Shown here piece after piece: positions 25,743 through 35,105 of a stretch of 51,088 nucleotides of DNA. The stretch comes from Clostridia bacterium. Its GTDB lineage: Bacteria > Bacillota_A > Clostridia > Christensenellales > Aristaeellaceae. Numbering within the stretch: position 1 is the stretch's first letter; each line of letters opens with the position of its first letter. The notes under the pieces were generated by a model, which searched no databases, was not told the origin of the DNA, and saw only the letters and a list, made by a program, of their open reading frames with translations. The stretch lies in the NCBI GenBank assembly GCA_017464225.1, contig JAFUDW010000067.1, positions 1 through 51,088 on the forward strand, in the 5' to 3' direction. The position numbers and the translations under genes are program-made.

Positions 25743-26396
25743 GTGAACAACGAACCGGTTTACCGCCGCCATTTCCGCGGACAATTATCCCATCCCATGG
25801 AAATATCGCGCTTATCAGACTGCGAAAGCCGAGCCCGGCAGCTGATCGCCGAGGGCCATTTGATGACCGCCGCCCTTTACTACTACGGAAGCCAGCTGTT
25901 CCTGTATTATGAAGCCATCGGCCAGCCGCTTCCGCCGGAGGATTTCATGGCGCCGCTGCACCCGCTGCTTTCGCCCTGGCCTCAGAAGGAGGAAAGGCGG
26001 GACTGGGCCGAAATGTATCATATATATTGGCACTGCGCGCCCAGAGACGCCGCGGACTGGCGGCGCGATCCCGTGCCTCTTCGCCGCCGGGGACGCATCG
26101 CTTATCTGAAGCATGATACGATGTTTGAATACGTGTACCATCATTTTGCCATCGTACGGGAGGGCCTGCTCAAGGGAGATAAATACATGTCCATCGCCCT
26201 GCATGAGGACGTGCTGTTCAGCTACTTTGAGGAGCCGCGCTCCTCGGTGAATATCCTTCGCAGGGAAGGCGAATCCCAGGCCATCAAGGAGTGGATGGAT
26301 GTCGATCCCGACAGCCATTTCATCCATCTGCCCGGCAGCGAGGGGCAAAATTTTCTGCTGCTGCCGGATTATTTCGCGCTGGGACAGGAGGACTGA
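25743..26396 (+). CDS. Unknown 217-residue protein linked to a GH106-like enzyme
   Basis: Not recognised. A soluble protein of 217 residues, without signal peptide or membrane span. It has an N-terminal helical-looking segment (ARQLIAEGHLMTAALYYYGS) and is rich in Tyr, Trp and His (DWAEMYHIYWHCAP, FEYVYHHFAIV). The C-terminal half reads YMSIALHEDVLFSYFEEP and FIHLPGSEGQNFLLLPDYF. The GTG start has AAGGAAGGA about nine bases upstream. The stop is three bases before the next start, so the two are co-translated and probably work together, perhaps as a regulator or partner of the glycosidase. Confidence 0.7.
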   Translation: MNNEPVYRRHFRGQLSHPMEISRLSDCESRARQLIAEGHLMTAALYYYGSQLFLYYEAIGQPLPPEDFMAPLHPLLSPWPQKEERRDWAEMYHIYWHCAPRDAADWRRDPVPLRRRGRIAYLKHDTMFEYVYHHFAIVREGLLKGDKYMSIALHEDVLFSYFEEPRSSVNILRREGESQAIKEWMDVDPDSHFIHLPGSEGQNFLLLPDYFALGQED

Positions 26397-26399
26397 CGC

Positions 26400-28469
26400 A
26401 TGGAACTGCTGAAACTGCTGGATCATCCCTCCCGGGAATATACGCCTATCCCCTTCTGGTTCCTCAACGGCGATCTGGATCATGCGGAAATCCGGCGTCA
26501 GCTGCGGGATTTTCTCAGCCATGGCGTTTCCGGCGTTGTGCTGCATCCCCGCATCGGCCTGAGGGAGGATATCGGCTATCTGTCCGAGGCGTTTTTCGAC
26601 TACCTTCGCACAGCCGTTGAAACAGCCGCCTCGCTGGATATGAAAATCGTATTCTACGATGAGGGCATGTATCCCTCGGGCTCGGCCTGCGGCCAGGTGG
26701 TGCGGGACCATCCCGAGCTGGCCAGCCGAGGCATCGCGCTGGTAAAAACGCCGGCGGCGGGCGATACCGTGCTGTGCGAGACCGGCGGCATGTACCTGAC
26801 AGAGCGGTTCAGCGGGGGCACCATCCGCGGCATTCATTTTGGCGAGGACGACGGCGAGCCTTACGCGCCGCCCAGCGCCGATATCCTGAACCCGCAGGCC
26901 GTGGAACGCTTCATCCAATTGACCCACGAAGCTTATTACCGCCATTTTTCCGGGTACTTCGGCAATACCGTCATTGGCTTTTTCACCGACGAGCCCAGCA
27001 TCCTGGGCCGGAACACGCAGGATATGTTTCCCTGGACGCGGGGCTTTGCCGATCTGTTTGTAGCAGCTGGCGGACATCTGCAGGGGCTTGCAGCGCTGTT
27101 TGAAGGAAAAGAAAACGCCGATACCGCCCTGTATCACCGTCTGATCCTGGAACGCGAAAGCCGGGTATATTACGCAGCCCTGTCCTCCTGGTGCTCCGCG
27201 CACAATATCGCCCTCATGGGCCATCCCCATCAGAGCGACGACATTGAGGTGCAGCGCTTCTTCGGCGTGCCGGGCCAGGATCTGGTGTTCCGCTGGGTAT
27301 CGCCCGAACAGGGCAACGCCCCCACGCTGGACAGCACCATGGCCAAATGCAGCGCTGATATGGCTCGCCTGCTGGGCCGGAAGCGCAATTCCAACGAATG
27401 CTTCGGCGCCTGCAACCGGAACGGCAATCCCTGGTATTTTACCGGAGAGGATATGAAATGGTATATCGACTGGCTGGCCGTCCGCGGCGTGAACCTGTTC
27501 ATCCCCCACGCTTTCTACTACAGCTTGGCGGGACAGCGCAGCGCGGAGCGGCCGCCGGACGTGGGCCCGGGCAGCATATGGTGGCCCCATTACCGCCTAT
27601 GGGCCGATTACATGACCCGGCTGTCCTGCCTGATGGCCGAGTCATCGTTCAGCGCGCCCATCGCCCTGCTGTGCAGGAACCGCGATCTGCGCCCCGATCT
27701 GGCCGCCCCGCTGTTTGAAGCGCACAAAAGCTTTGAGTATCTGCCCGAAAGCATGTGGGCCGATTGCCGGGAAGCCGAAGGAAAGCTGCGCCTGGGCAGC
27801 CGGGTTTACAGCGCCGTGCTGGGGCCGGAGACGCAGTTTGCCGCCATGCCCCACAGCGCCGACGCAGTTGACGCCGACTGCCTGTGCCGGCCGCCCCAGC
27901 CCGATCTGCGCGTCGCGCCGCTCACATACAGGGGCGAACGCTGCTGGCTGCTGGTCAACGAGGGGAAAAACGATATTGAAACCGAGCTGACGCTGCCATG
28001 GAACGGAAAAATAGGCCAATATGATCTGTGGCGCGGCGCGCCCTCCCGGATCGACGTCCGGGAAACCGAAGGCGGCGTTTGCCTGGCGCTGTCGCTGCCC
28101 AGCCACGGCAGCCTGCTGCTCTTTGCCTGCGGCGAAGAGGACTGGCAAGCGCTGCCGGCGCCCGAACGGCTGCCGGAAATGCATGCTGACTTCAAACTGA
28201 AAGCCGAAGCGCCCGATCAGCTCACCAAGACCTATGAAGCCGTACTTCCGCCCTGCGGCGGCGATTTCACGCTCTGCGTCCGCGCTGAGGAAATGGCTGA
28301 GCTCTACGTCAACGGCGTCTTCCGCGGCGTGTCCTTCTGGCAGCCGCACCGCTTTGTGGTCCGCCGGAAATGGACCAACGGCCAGGCCGCAAGCCTGAAA
28401 CTGGTGATCACAGGCAGCCCGGCCAACCGCTACGGCGATCCCGTTCCATACGGCATAGAGGAATCATGA
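26400..28469 (+). CDS. GH106-like glycosidase (possible alpha-L-rhamnosidase)
   Basis: A 689-residue cytoplasmic enzyme. The N-terminal TIM barrel begins with TPIPFWFLNGDLDHAEIRRQ, then GVSGVVLHPRIGL and MKIVFYDEGMYPSGSA (Glu88), and GFFTDEPS near 195 with an acidic pair. A later segment (SNECFGACNRNGNPWYFTGE, RGVNLFIPHAFYYS) and a C-terminal jelly-roll resemble GH106 alpha-L-rhamnosidases and their relatives. GH106 members are often over 1000 residues, so this one is short. The RG-I setting supports rhamnose release, but the family link is from pattern memory only. GGAGG lies in the end of the preceding gene. Confidence 0.6.
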   Translation: MELLKLLDHPSREYTPIPFWFLNGDLDHAEIRRQLRDFLSHGVSGVVLHPRIGLREDIGYLSEAFFDYLRTAVETAASLDMKIVFYDEGMYPSGSACGQVVRDHPELASRGIALVKTPAAGDTVLCETGGMYLTERFSGGTIRGIHFGEDDGEPYAPPSADILNPQAVERFIQLTHEAYYRHFSGYFGNTVIGFFTDEPSILGRNTQDMFPWTRGFADLFVAAGGHLQGLAALFEGKENADTALYHRLILERESRVYYAALSSWCSAHNIALMGHPHQSDDIEVQRFFGVPGQDLVFRWVSPEQGNAPTLDSTMAKCSADMARLLGRKRNSNECFGACNRNGNPWYFTGEDMKWYIDWLAVRGVNLFIPHAFYYSLAGQRSAERPPDVGPGSIWWPHYRLWADYMTRLSCLMAESSFSAPIALLCRNRDLRPDLAAPLFEAHKSFEYLPESMWADCREAEGKLRLGSRVYSAVLGPETQFAAMPHSADAVDADCLCRPPQPDLRVAPLTYRGERCWLLVNEGKNDIETELTLPWNGKIGQYDLWRGAPSRIDVRETEGGVCLALSLPSHGSLLLFACGEEDWQALPAPERLPEMHADFKLKAEAPDQLTKTYEAVLPPCGGDFTLCVRAEEMAELYVNGVFRGVSFWQPHRFVVRRKWTNGQAASLKLVITGSPANRYGDPVPYGIEES

Positions 28470-28473
28470 TACA

Positions 28474-28516
28474 GCCGGGAAGCAAGCGTCAAAACAGCCT
28501 GCTTCCCGGCTTTTTT
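28474..28516 (+). terminator. Intrinsic terminator of the 25743-28469 operon
   Basis: GCCGGGAAGCA (28474-28484) and TGCTTCCCGGC (28500-28510), 11 perfect pairs, followed at once by TTTTTT. Confidence 0.9.
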
Positions 28517-28553
28517 CTTTATTTACTTTCTTTAATTCGCTTTCAAAAAAAAA

Positions 28554-28582
28554 TGGACATTTTGTCAAAACAGCGATAGAAT
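28554..28582 (+). promoter_or_regulatory. Promoter of the activase-related gene
   Basis: TGGACA (28554-28559), 17 bases, TAGAAT (28577-28582), each five of six consensus bases; about 40 bases before the TTG start. Confidence 0.65.
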
Positions 28583-28622
28583 ATATTGTTTCATATTAAT
28601 TGATCGGGAGAGTTCTATTGCT

Positions 28623-31600
28623 TTGAAACAGTACAGAGCGGGAATCGACATCGGAAGCACCACGGTGAAACTGCTGATCCTGGATGATCAGGGGCGGGCG
28701 TCATACAGCCAATACAAGCGGCACCACGCCCATACCCAGGAAACGCTGGCGGCGCTGCTGAGGGAGGCAAGGGAAAAGCTGGGCCCTTGCCGGATTTCCT
28801 GCGCCATCACGGGCAGCGGCGGCATGGGGCTGGGCAAAGCCATGCAGATCCCCTTTGTGCAGGAAGTGGTGGCAGTCGCCGCCGCCGTAAAACAGATCGC
28901 CCCGCAGACCGACGTGGCCATCGAGCTGGGCGGCGAGGACGCCAAAATCATCTATTTTACCGGAGGCCTGGAGGAGCGCATGAACGGCGTATGCGCGGGC
29001 GGCACCGGCAGCTTTATCGACCAAATGGCGGCGCTGATGCAAACCGACGCCGCGGGGCTCAACGCAGAAGCCGCAAATTACCATGAAATTTATCCCATCG
29101 CCGCGCGGTGCGGCGTGTTTGCCAAATCCGATATCCAGCCGCTGATCAACGACGGCGCTACCAAAGCCGATCTGGCCGCCTCGGTCTTTCAGGCCGTGGT
29201 CAACCAGACGGTGAGCGGCCTGGCCTGCGGCAAGCCGATCCGGGGCCGCGTGGCCTTCTTGGGCGGACCGCTGCATTTTCTGCCCGAACTGCGCAATGCT
29301 TTTATCCGCACGCTGAAGCTCACCGATCAAACGGCCATCGTGCCTGAAAACAGCCATCTGTTCGCCGCCTACGGCGCCGCGTTGCGCGCCGAAGGCAGCG
29401 GACAAATGCTGGATGCTCTGATCGACGCGCTGACCCGGGGCGTGATGCTGACCTTCGCCCTCAAGCGCATGGAACCGCTGTTTGAGAGCAACGCGGATTA
29501 CGAGGAATTCCGCCGCAGGCACGCCAAAGCGCAGGTCAAGCGCGGCGAAATAAGCCGTTACCGGGGCGACTGCTTCCTGGGGATCGACGCGGGCAGCACC
29601 ACCACCAAGCTTGCGCTGATCGGCAATGAAGGCCAGCTGCTCTGGTCTTTCTACCGGAACAACCAAGGCAATCCCATCAAAACGGCCCTTGCCGCATTGC
29701 GGGAACTGCACGACGCTCTGCCCAGCGAAGCGCGCATCGCCCGCAGCTGTTCCACCGGCTACGGCGAGGAACTGCTCAAATCCGCCTTTTCCCTGGACGA
29801 GGGCGAGGTGGAGACCATCGCCCACGTCACCGCCGCCAGCTTTTTCGATCCCCAGGTGGACTGCGTGCTGGATATCGGCGGCCAGGATATGAAATGCATC
29901 AAGCTCAAAAACGGCTCGGTGGACAGCATCATGCTCAATGAAGCCTGCTCCTCGGGCTGCGGCAGCTTTTTGGAAAACTTTGCCAATTCCATGGGCTATA
30001 CCGCTCCGGCCTTCGCCAAGGAAGCGCTGTTTGCCCCGAGCCCTCTGGATCTGGGCACCCGCTGTACGGTGTTCATGAACAGCAACGTAAAGCAGGCCCA
30101 AAAGGAAGGCGCGGATATCCAGGATATCAGCGCCGGATTGGCCTATTCGGTGATCAGGAACGCGCTGTTCAAGGTGATCAAGCTCACCGACGCCGCTTCC
30201 CTGGGACGCCACGTGGTGGTGCAGGGCGGCACCTTCCATAATCCCGCCGTGCTGCGGGCCTTTGAAAAGATCAGCGGCAGGGAGGCCGTATGCCCCGATA
30301 TCGCCGGCATGATGGGCGCTTTCGGCGCCGCGCTGATCGCCAGGGAGCATTATACCGGCCAGCAAACGTCCATGCCCGCGCTGGAGTCGCTGTTGGATCT
30401 GCAATGGAAAACGGCCGCAACCCATTGCGGCGGCTGCGAAAACCGCTGCATGCTGACGGTGAACACATTTCCCGGCGGTCGCCGTCACATTACCGGAAAC
30501 CGCTGCGAAAAAGGGCTTGGCAAGACCATTTCCGCTGAGAAAGGCCCCAATCTGTCGGCCTATAAGCTCCGCCGCATGTTCGATTACACGCCGCTGAAAA
30601 ACGCGCCGCGGGGCGAGATCGGCATCCCCCGGGTGCTGAACATGTGGGAAAACTATCCCTTCTGGCACACGTTTTTTACCAGCCTCGGCTTCAAGGTGAT
30701 CCTGTCTCCCGTATCCAGCCGCAAAATATACGCGCTGGGCATGGAGAGCATCCCCTCGGAAAGCGAATGCTACCCTGCCAAGCTGGCCCACGGGCATGTG
30801 CAATGGCTGATCGACAGCGGCGTCAAAACGATCTTCCATCCCAGCGTGTTCTACGAGCACCAGGAGGTCGAAGGCGCGCAAAATCACTACAACTGCCCCA
30901 TGGTGTGCGCTTATCCCGAAAATCTGAAAAACAACGTGGAAGACGTTGCCGACGGCAAGGTGCGCTACATCCGCCCTTTTATGGCGTTCACCGATGAAAA
31001 GGTGACGGCGGATCGGCTGGCGCGCCTCTGCAAAGAGGAATGGAACATTCCCGCTCCGGAAGTGCGATCCGCCGTCCGCGCCGCCTGGCAGGAGCAGCGC
31101 CGCGCCAAGGATGATATCCGCAAAGAGGGACAGCGGGCCCTGGACTGGATGGCGCAAAACCACAGACGAGGCGTCGTCCTGGCCGGACGGCCCTATCATA
31201 TCGATCCCGAGATCCACCATGGCATTCCTGAAATGATCGCCTCCTACGGCCTGGCCGTGCTCACAGAGGACAGCATCCCCGCCGATTTCCGGCCCATCCG
31301 CCCGGTCCGCGTCAACGACCAATGGGTGTATCACTCCAGGCTGTACACCGCCGCCCAGTTCGTATCGGAGCGGCAAGACCTGGAACTGATCCAGCTGAAC
31401 TCCTTCGGCTGCGGCCTGGACGCCGTGACCTGCGATCAGGTAGCCGAGATCCTGGAAGGCAGCGGGCGGCTGTATACCGTGCTGAAAATCGACGAGGTCA
31501 ACAACCTGGGCGCTGCCCGCATTCGGGTGCGCAGCCTGCTGGCCGCCGTCGAAATGCGCCGCCGCAAGGGTATCTGCGGCAGCGGGAGCCCCGCCCCCTA

Positions 31601-32819
31601 CGCGCGGACGGAATTCACCCGGGAGATGAAGGCGGGCTATACCATATTGGCGCCCAATATGAGCCCCATCCATTTTGACCTGCTGAAGCCCGTATTTGAA
31701 AAGCATGGGTTTCATCTGGAGATCCTTCAAAACGAGGGCCGCAGCGTCATCGATACGGGCCTGCAATATGTGAATAACGACGCCTGCTATCCCAGCATCC
31801 TGACGGTGGGACAGCTGATGGAAGCCGTGCTCAGCGGCAAGTACGACGTGAACAAGTTAGCGCTGATCATGAGCCAGACAGGCGGCTGCTGCCGCGCCAG
31901 CAATTATGTTGCCTTCATCCGCCGCGCCCTGGAGAAGGCAGGGCTGCCCCAAATCCCGGTGATCAGCCTGAACTTCAACGGCATGGAAAAGAACGGGGGA
32001 TTTGCCGTCACGCTGCCGCTGCTGCTGGACGCGGGCAAAGCGCTGGTGCTGGGCGACCTGATGATGCGGTGCCTGTATCGGGTGCGTCCCTATGAAAAGG
32101 AAGCGGGCAGCGCCGATGCCCTGCGCGTCAAATGGCGCGAAAGGATCAACGCCGCCCTGTCCGGCGCGCACAGCGAAAGCTATGCCCGGCTTTGCCGGGA
32201 GCTGGTACGGGATTTTGACAGCCTGCCCCTGCGGGATATCCCCCGCAAGCCTCGGGTGGGCATCGTGGGCGAGATCCTGGTCAAATACATGCCCCTGGCC
32301 AACAATCACCTGGCGGAGGTATTGGAGCAGGAAGGCGCCGAAGCCGTGGTGCCCGACCTGATGGATTTTGTCAATTACGCCACCTTCAACCAAGGCTACA
32401 AGACAGAATTTCTGGGTACCCGGTGGACAGGTAAATACACGGCGGAATGGGGCGTCAGGATCATCCGCACCTTCCGCAGGCCGGCCATAGACGCGCTGGC
32501 AGGATCAAAGCGCTTTGAAGCGCCCATGCGCATTGAAAAAATCGCCGAGCTGGCCAAGCCCTTCCTGTCCATCGGCAACCAGTACGGCGAAGGCTGGTTC
32601 CTGTGCGGCGAAATGGCCGAGCTGTTGGAGGAAGGCGTCAACAGCATCGTATGCATCCAGCCCTTCGGCTGCCTTCCCAACCACGTGGTGGGCAAAGGCG
32701 TGATCAAGCAGCTCAAAAAAGCCTATCCCCAGGCAAACATCGCCGCCGTGGACTATGATCCCGGCGCCAGCGAAGTGAACCAGCTGAACCGCATCAAGCT
32801 AATGCTGAGCCAGGCCTGA
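28623..32819 (+). CDS. Acyl-CoA dehydratase activase-related protein (fused, 1398 residues)
   Basis: Two BadF/BcrA-type ATPase domains are joined to a dehydratase-like region. Domain 1 opens with GIDIGSTTVKL (residues 8-18) and has GGTGSFIDQMA. Domain 2 opens with GIDAGSTTTKL near 320 and has EACSSGCGSF near 441, whose Cys is the usual [4Fe-4S] ligand between subunits. The part after about 590 holds Cys-rich HCGGCENRC, then a DUF2229-like segment (RVLNMWENYPFWHTF near 667) and a C-terminal HgdB-like region (IVCIQPFGCLPNHV). Such fused proteins are common in Clostridia, but their substrate is largely unknown. TTG start with GGGAGAG upstream. Transcribed alone; it is not part of the sugar locus. 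Confidence 0.88.
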   Translation: MKQYRAGIDIGSTTVKLLILDDQGRASYSQYKRHHAHTQETLAALLREAREKLGPCRISCAITGSGGMGLGKAMQIPFVQEVVAVAAAVKQIAPQTDVAIELGGEDAKIIYFTGGLEERMNGVCAGGTGSFIDQMAALMQTDAAGLNAEAANYHEIYPIAARCGVFAKSDIQPLINDGATKADLAASVFQAVVNQTVSGLACGKPIRGRVAFLGGPLHFLPELRNAFIRTLKLTDQTAIVPENSHLFAAYGAALRAEGSGQMLDALIDALTRGVMLTFALKRMEPLFESNADYEEFRRRHAKAQVKRGEISRYRGDCFLGIDAGSTTTKLALIGNEGQLLWSFYRNNQGNPIKTALAALRELHDALPSEARIARSCSTGYGEELLKSAFSLDEGEVETIAHVTAASFFDPQVDCVLDIGGQDMKCIKLKNGSVDSIMLNEACSSGCGSFLENFANSMGYTAPAFAKEALFAPSPLDLGTRCTVFMNSNVKQAQKEGADIQDISAGLAYSVIRNALFKVIKLTDAASLGRHVVVQGGTFHNPAVLRAFEKISGREAVCPDIAGMMGAFGAALIAREHYTGQQTSMPALESLLDLQWKTAATHCGGCENRCMLTVNTFPGGRRHITGNRCEKGLGKTISAEKGPNLSAYKLRRMFDYTPLKNAPRGEIGIPRVLNMWENYPFWHTFFTSLGFKVILSPVSSRKIYALGMESIPSESECYPAKLAHGHVQWLIDSGVKTIFHPSVFYEHQEVEGAQNHYNCPMVCAYPENLKNNVEDVADGKVRYIRPFMAFTDEKVTADRLARLCKEEWNIPAPEVRSAVRAAWQEQRRAKDDIRKEGQRALDWMAQNHRRGVVLAGRPYHIDPEIHHGIPEMIASYGLAVLTEDSIPADFRPIRPVRVNDQWVYHSRLYTAAQFVSERQDLELIQLNSFGCGLDAVTCDQVAEILEGSGRLYTVLKIDEVNNLGAARIRVRSLLAAVEMRRRKGICGSGSPAPYARTEFTREMKAGYTILAPNMSPIHFDLLKPVFEKHGFHLEILQNEGRSVIDTGLQYVNNDACYPSILTVGQLMEAVLSGKYDVNKLALIMSQTGGCCRASNYVAFIRRALEKAGLPQIPVISLNFNGMEKNGGFAVTLPLLLDAGKALVLGDLMMRCLYRVRPYEKEAGSADALRVKWRERINAALSGAHSESYARLCRELVRDFDSLPLRDIPRKPRVGIVGEILVKYMPLANNHLAEVLEQEGAEAVVPDLMDFVNYATFNQGYKTEFLGTRWTGKYTAEWGVRIIRTFRRPAIDALAGSKRFEAPMRIEKIAELAKPFLSIGNQYGEGWFLCGEMAELLEEGVNSIVCIQPFGCLPNHVVGKGVIKQLKKAYPQANIAAVDYDPGASEVNQLNRIKLMLSQA

Positions 32820-32838
32820 TCCATGCAAAAATCAAAAG

Positions 32839-32874
32839 CAGGGAAAGGAAACGTCTCCTCTCCCTGTTTTTTTT
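32839..32874. terminator. Bidirectional terminator
   Basis: CAGGGA (32839-32844) and TCCCTG (32861-32866) with further pairing inside, then eight T on the plus strand. On the minus strand the inner mismatches become G-U pairs and a CTTTTGATTTTTG tail follows. It serves the converging activase-related and aldolase genes. Confidence 0.8.
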
Positions 32875-33571
32875 ACTGTTTGCGCATATCCAGCACCCAC
32901 TGGGGCGCCAGCTGGGGCAGTTCGCCGCCCTCGGCCTTGGCCTTGCGGTAAGCGGCGATGGTTTCGCGGCGCTTTATCTCATAGGCTTGTTTCTTTTCGG
33001 CTTCCGCCAATACTGTTTCGATATGCTCCCGGGGAATGACGCATACGCCGTCGCTGTCCCCCATCACCAGATCGCCGGGAGCTACCTTCACGCCGCCGCA
33101 TTCAATGACGGTGTTAATGTTCCCCTCCTCTTTTTTGATGGGGCCCCGGGGCATGAATCCGCGGCTGTACACCGGGAAACCCAGCGCAATATTGCCGTCC
33201 CGGTCCCGGGTATAACCGTCCACCACCATGCCGGCAAAGCCGGCGGCCTGGCAAGCGCCCATGATCAGATCGCCGAAATAAGCGCGGCCGTCATAGCCCT
33301 TACCGTCAATGATCATCACATAGCCGTCTTCCTTCACGCTGTAACTGGCCACATGAATGGGGAAGTTATCGCCGTTTGCCGTTTCCACGGTCATAGCCGT
33401 GCCCACCACCGTCATGCCCCGATCCACAGGGTTGATGGCTGCGCACATGCAACCGTCGTTCTGGATGGGCAGCTTGGCGGCCTTCACGCCGTCCAGCAGC
33501 AAGGCCACGCCCAGCTGCCGGGCCCGTTCCAATACATCGCCGCTCAGCAGCGGCGCACAGGGATTTTGCAT
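32873..33571 (-). CDS. Class II pyruvate aldolase, RraA/LigK type
   Basis: A 232-residue RraA-fold protein. It has the metal-dependent aldolase signature Asp-x20-Arg-Asp: Asp101, then Arg122-Asp123 (GDLIMG..GYTRD), which distinguishes 4-hydroxy-4-methyl-2-oxoglutarate / 4-carboxy-4-hydroxy-2-oxoadipate (CHA) aldolases from non-enzymatic RraA. Further family segments are TVVGTAMTVET and LVMGDSDGVCVIP. Such enzymes cleave their substrate to pyruvate and oxaloacetate or a second pyruvate. It is the last gene of an operon that also codes for a GalB-like hydratase and a carboxylate transporter, which supports CHA as substrate. The start has GAGGAGGGG. Confidence 0.82.
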   Translation of the reverse strand: MQNPCAPLLSGDVLERARQLGVALLLDGVKAAKLPIQNDGCMCAAINPVDRGMTVVGTAMTVETANGDNFPIHVASYSVKEDGYVMIIDGKGYDGRAYFGDLIMGACQAAGFAGMVVDGYTRDRDGNIALGFPVYSRGFMPRGPIKKEEGNINTVIECGGVKVAPGDLVMGDSDGVCVIPREHIETVLAEAEKKQAYEIKRRETIAAYRKAKAEGGELPQLAPQWVLDMRKQ

Positions 33572-33584
33572 GCTTCACCCCTCC

Positions 33585-35078
33585 TCAGCTTTTGACCGCG
33601 GCAGGCTGCTTGGCCTTGCGGGCGTTGCTCACCAGACGCCAGATCATGGACACGATGCCGATGATGATGAACACTGCACTGATGGGACGCCGGAAGAAAA
33701 TGGTCAAATCGCCCGCGTACGTGGCCATTGCGCGGCGGAAATAGGTTTCAAAGTAGTTTTCCAGCACAAAACCCAGCATGAAGGGAGCGGCGGGGATCTT
33801 GAGCTTGCGGAAAGCGAAGCCGATACCGCCGAAGAGCAGGATGGCGTAAACGTCAAAGATGCGGCTGTTGTTGGTGAAGGCGCCTACCACGCATAGGCAG
33901 GCCACGATGGACAGGAGGATATTCTTGGGCAGGCCCAGCATTTTAACGAAGAACTTGGTAGCGCCCATCTGCAGCACGAAGATCAGGATGCTGGCCACAA
34001 GCAGCGCGCCGATCATGGCATTGATCAGATCGCCGTTGTTCTGGAACATCAGCGGGCCAGGCACCACGCCGTGGATCATCAGGCCGCCCAGCAGGATGGC
34101 CGTGCAGGCGTCGCCGGGGATGCCTAGAGAGATCAGCGGGATCAGCGTGCCGCCGCAGCAAGCGTTATTGGAAGCTTCGGAAGCGATGATGCCGTCCATG
34201 GAGCCTGTGCCGTAGCGCTCAGGATGCCGGGAGGTGGACTTACATGTGACATAGGCGATGATATTGGCGGAGGAGGCGCCGATGCCAGGCAGGATGCCGA
34301 TGCCCAAACCCACCACGCAGGCGATGATGGTGGTGGGGATCTGCTGAATGAACTCCTTCAGCGTAAAGCCCAGACCCTTGATGCGGCCGGAGAGCTCAGC
34401 CTGCTTGCCGCTGCCCTTACGGGCATCCACCGCGCCGGAAACCACCTCGGTGATGGCGAAGAAGCCGATCATCATGCTGATCAGGGCAAAGCCGCTGTTC
34501 AGGTTGGCGTTGCCAAAGGTGAAACGCTTCACGTTGTCCATGGGAGCCACGCCCACCATGGCAAACAGCAGGCCTGCGCAGCCGGAGATCAGGGCTTTGA
34601 GCATATCGCCGTCCGACAGGCTGGAGATCAGCGTCAGAGCGAAGAAGATCACAGCAGCATACTCGCAGGGACCGAATTTGCGGGCGAAGGAGGCGATCTG
34701 CGGGGCGATGAAGGCCATACAGGCCACGCCGAACAGGTTGCCGATCAGCGAATAGGTGATGCCGATGCCCAGGGCACGGTGGGGCTGGCCGTTTTCGGCC
34801 ATCTTGCCGCCATCCCAGATGGTGGCCACCGACCCCGGCGTGCCGGGAATGCGCAGCAGCACCGATGCGATGAGGCCGCCGGACACGCCGCCAAAGTACA
34901 GCGCCAGCAGCATGGAGATGCTGTCCACGCTGTTCATGGAATAGGTAAAGGGCAGGCACAGGGCCACCGCCATGGTGCCGCTGAGGCCCGGAATCGCGCC
35001 AAACACGATGCCGATGACCACGCCGATCAGGATCAGCATCAGCGTTCCGGGATTGAAGATTGCCAGAAAGCCGGACAT
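33585..35078 (-). CDS. tctA: Tripartite tricarboxylate transporter, large permease TctA
   Basis: A 497-residue membrane protein with about 11-12 spans. Recognisable TctA stretches are GIVFGAIPGLSGTMAVALCLPFTY, GGVSGGLIASVLLRIPGTPG, GVGIGILPGIGASSANIIAY and ASNNACCGGTLIPLISLGIPGD. It forms the sodium/proton-driven channel for a carboxylate delivered by TctC. 27 bases after tctB, with AAGGAG upstream; 13 bases before the aldolase gene. Confidence 0.93.
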   Translation of the reverse strand: MSGFLAIFNPGTLMLILIGVVIGIVFGAIPGLSGTMAVALCLPFTYSMNSVDSISMLLALYFGGVSGGLIASVLLRIPGTPGSVATIWDGGKMAENGQPHRALGIGITYSLIGNLFGVACMAFIAPQIASFARKFGPCEYAAVIFFALTLISSLSDGDMLKALISGCAGLLFAMVGVAPMDNVKRFTFGNANLNSGFALISMMIGFFAITEVVSGAVDARKGSGKQAELSGRIKGLGFTLKEFIQQIPTTIIACVVGLGIGILPGIGASSANIIAYVTCKSTSRHPERYGTGSMDGIIASEASNNACCGGTLIPLISLGIPGDACTAILLGGLMIHGVVPGPLMFQNNGDLINAMIGALLVASILIFVLQMGATKFFVKMLGLPKNILLSIVACLCVVGAFTNNSRIFDVYAILLFGGIGFAFRKLKIPAAPFMLGFVLENYFETYFRRAMATYAGDLTIFFRRPISAVFIIIGIVSMIWRLVSNARKAKQPAAVKS

Positions 35079-35105
35079 GAGAATGCTCCTTTCAAGCGAT
35101 TGTCA

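Noticed and set aside
25815..27590. A 591-residue minus-strand open frame opposite the plus-strand RG-I pair
   Set aside because: The plus-strand genes have ribosome sites, a promoter, coupling and a terminator; this frame has none of these.
28701..31766. A 1021-residue open frame on the minus strand opposite the activase-related gene
   Set aside because: It is a mirror of a well-recognised plus-strand protein, has no ribosome site and has a biased His/Gln/Gly composition.
32873..33571. Annotation as RNase E inhibitor RraA
   Set aside because: The catalytic Asp-x20-Arg-Asp motif of class II aldolases is intact and the gene is in a catabolic operon.
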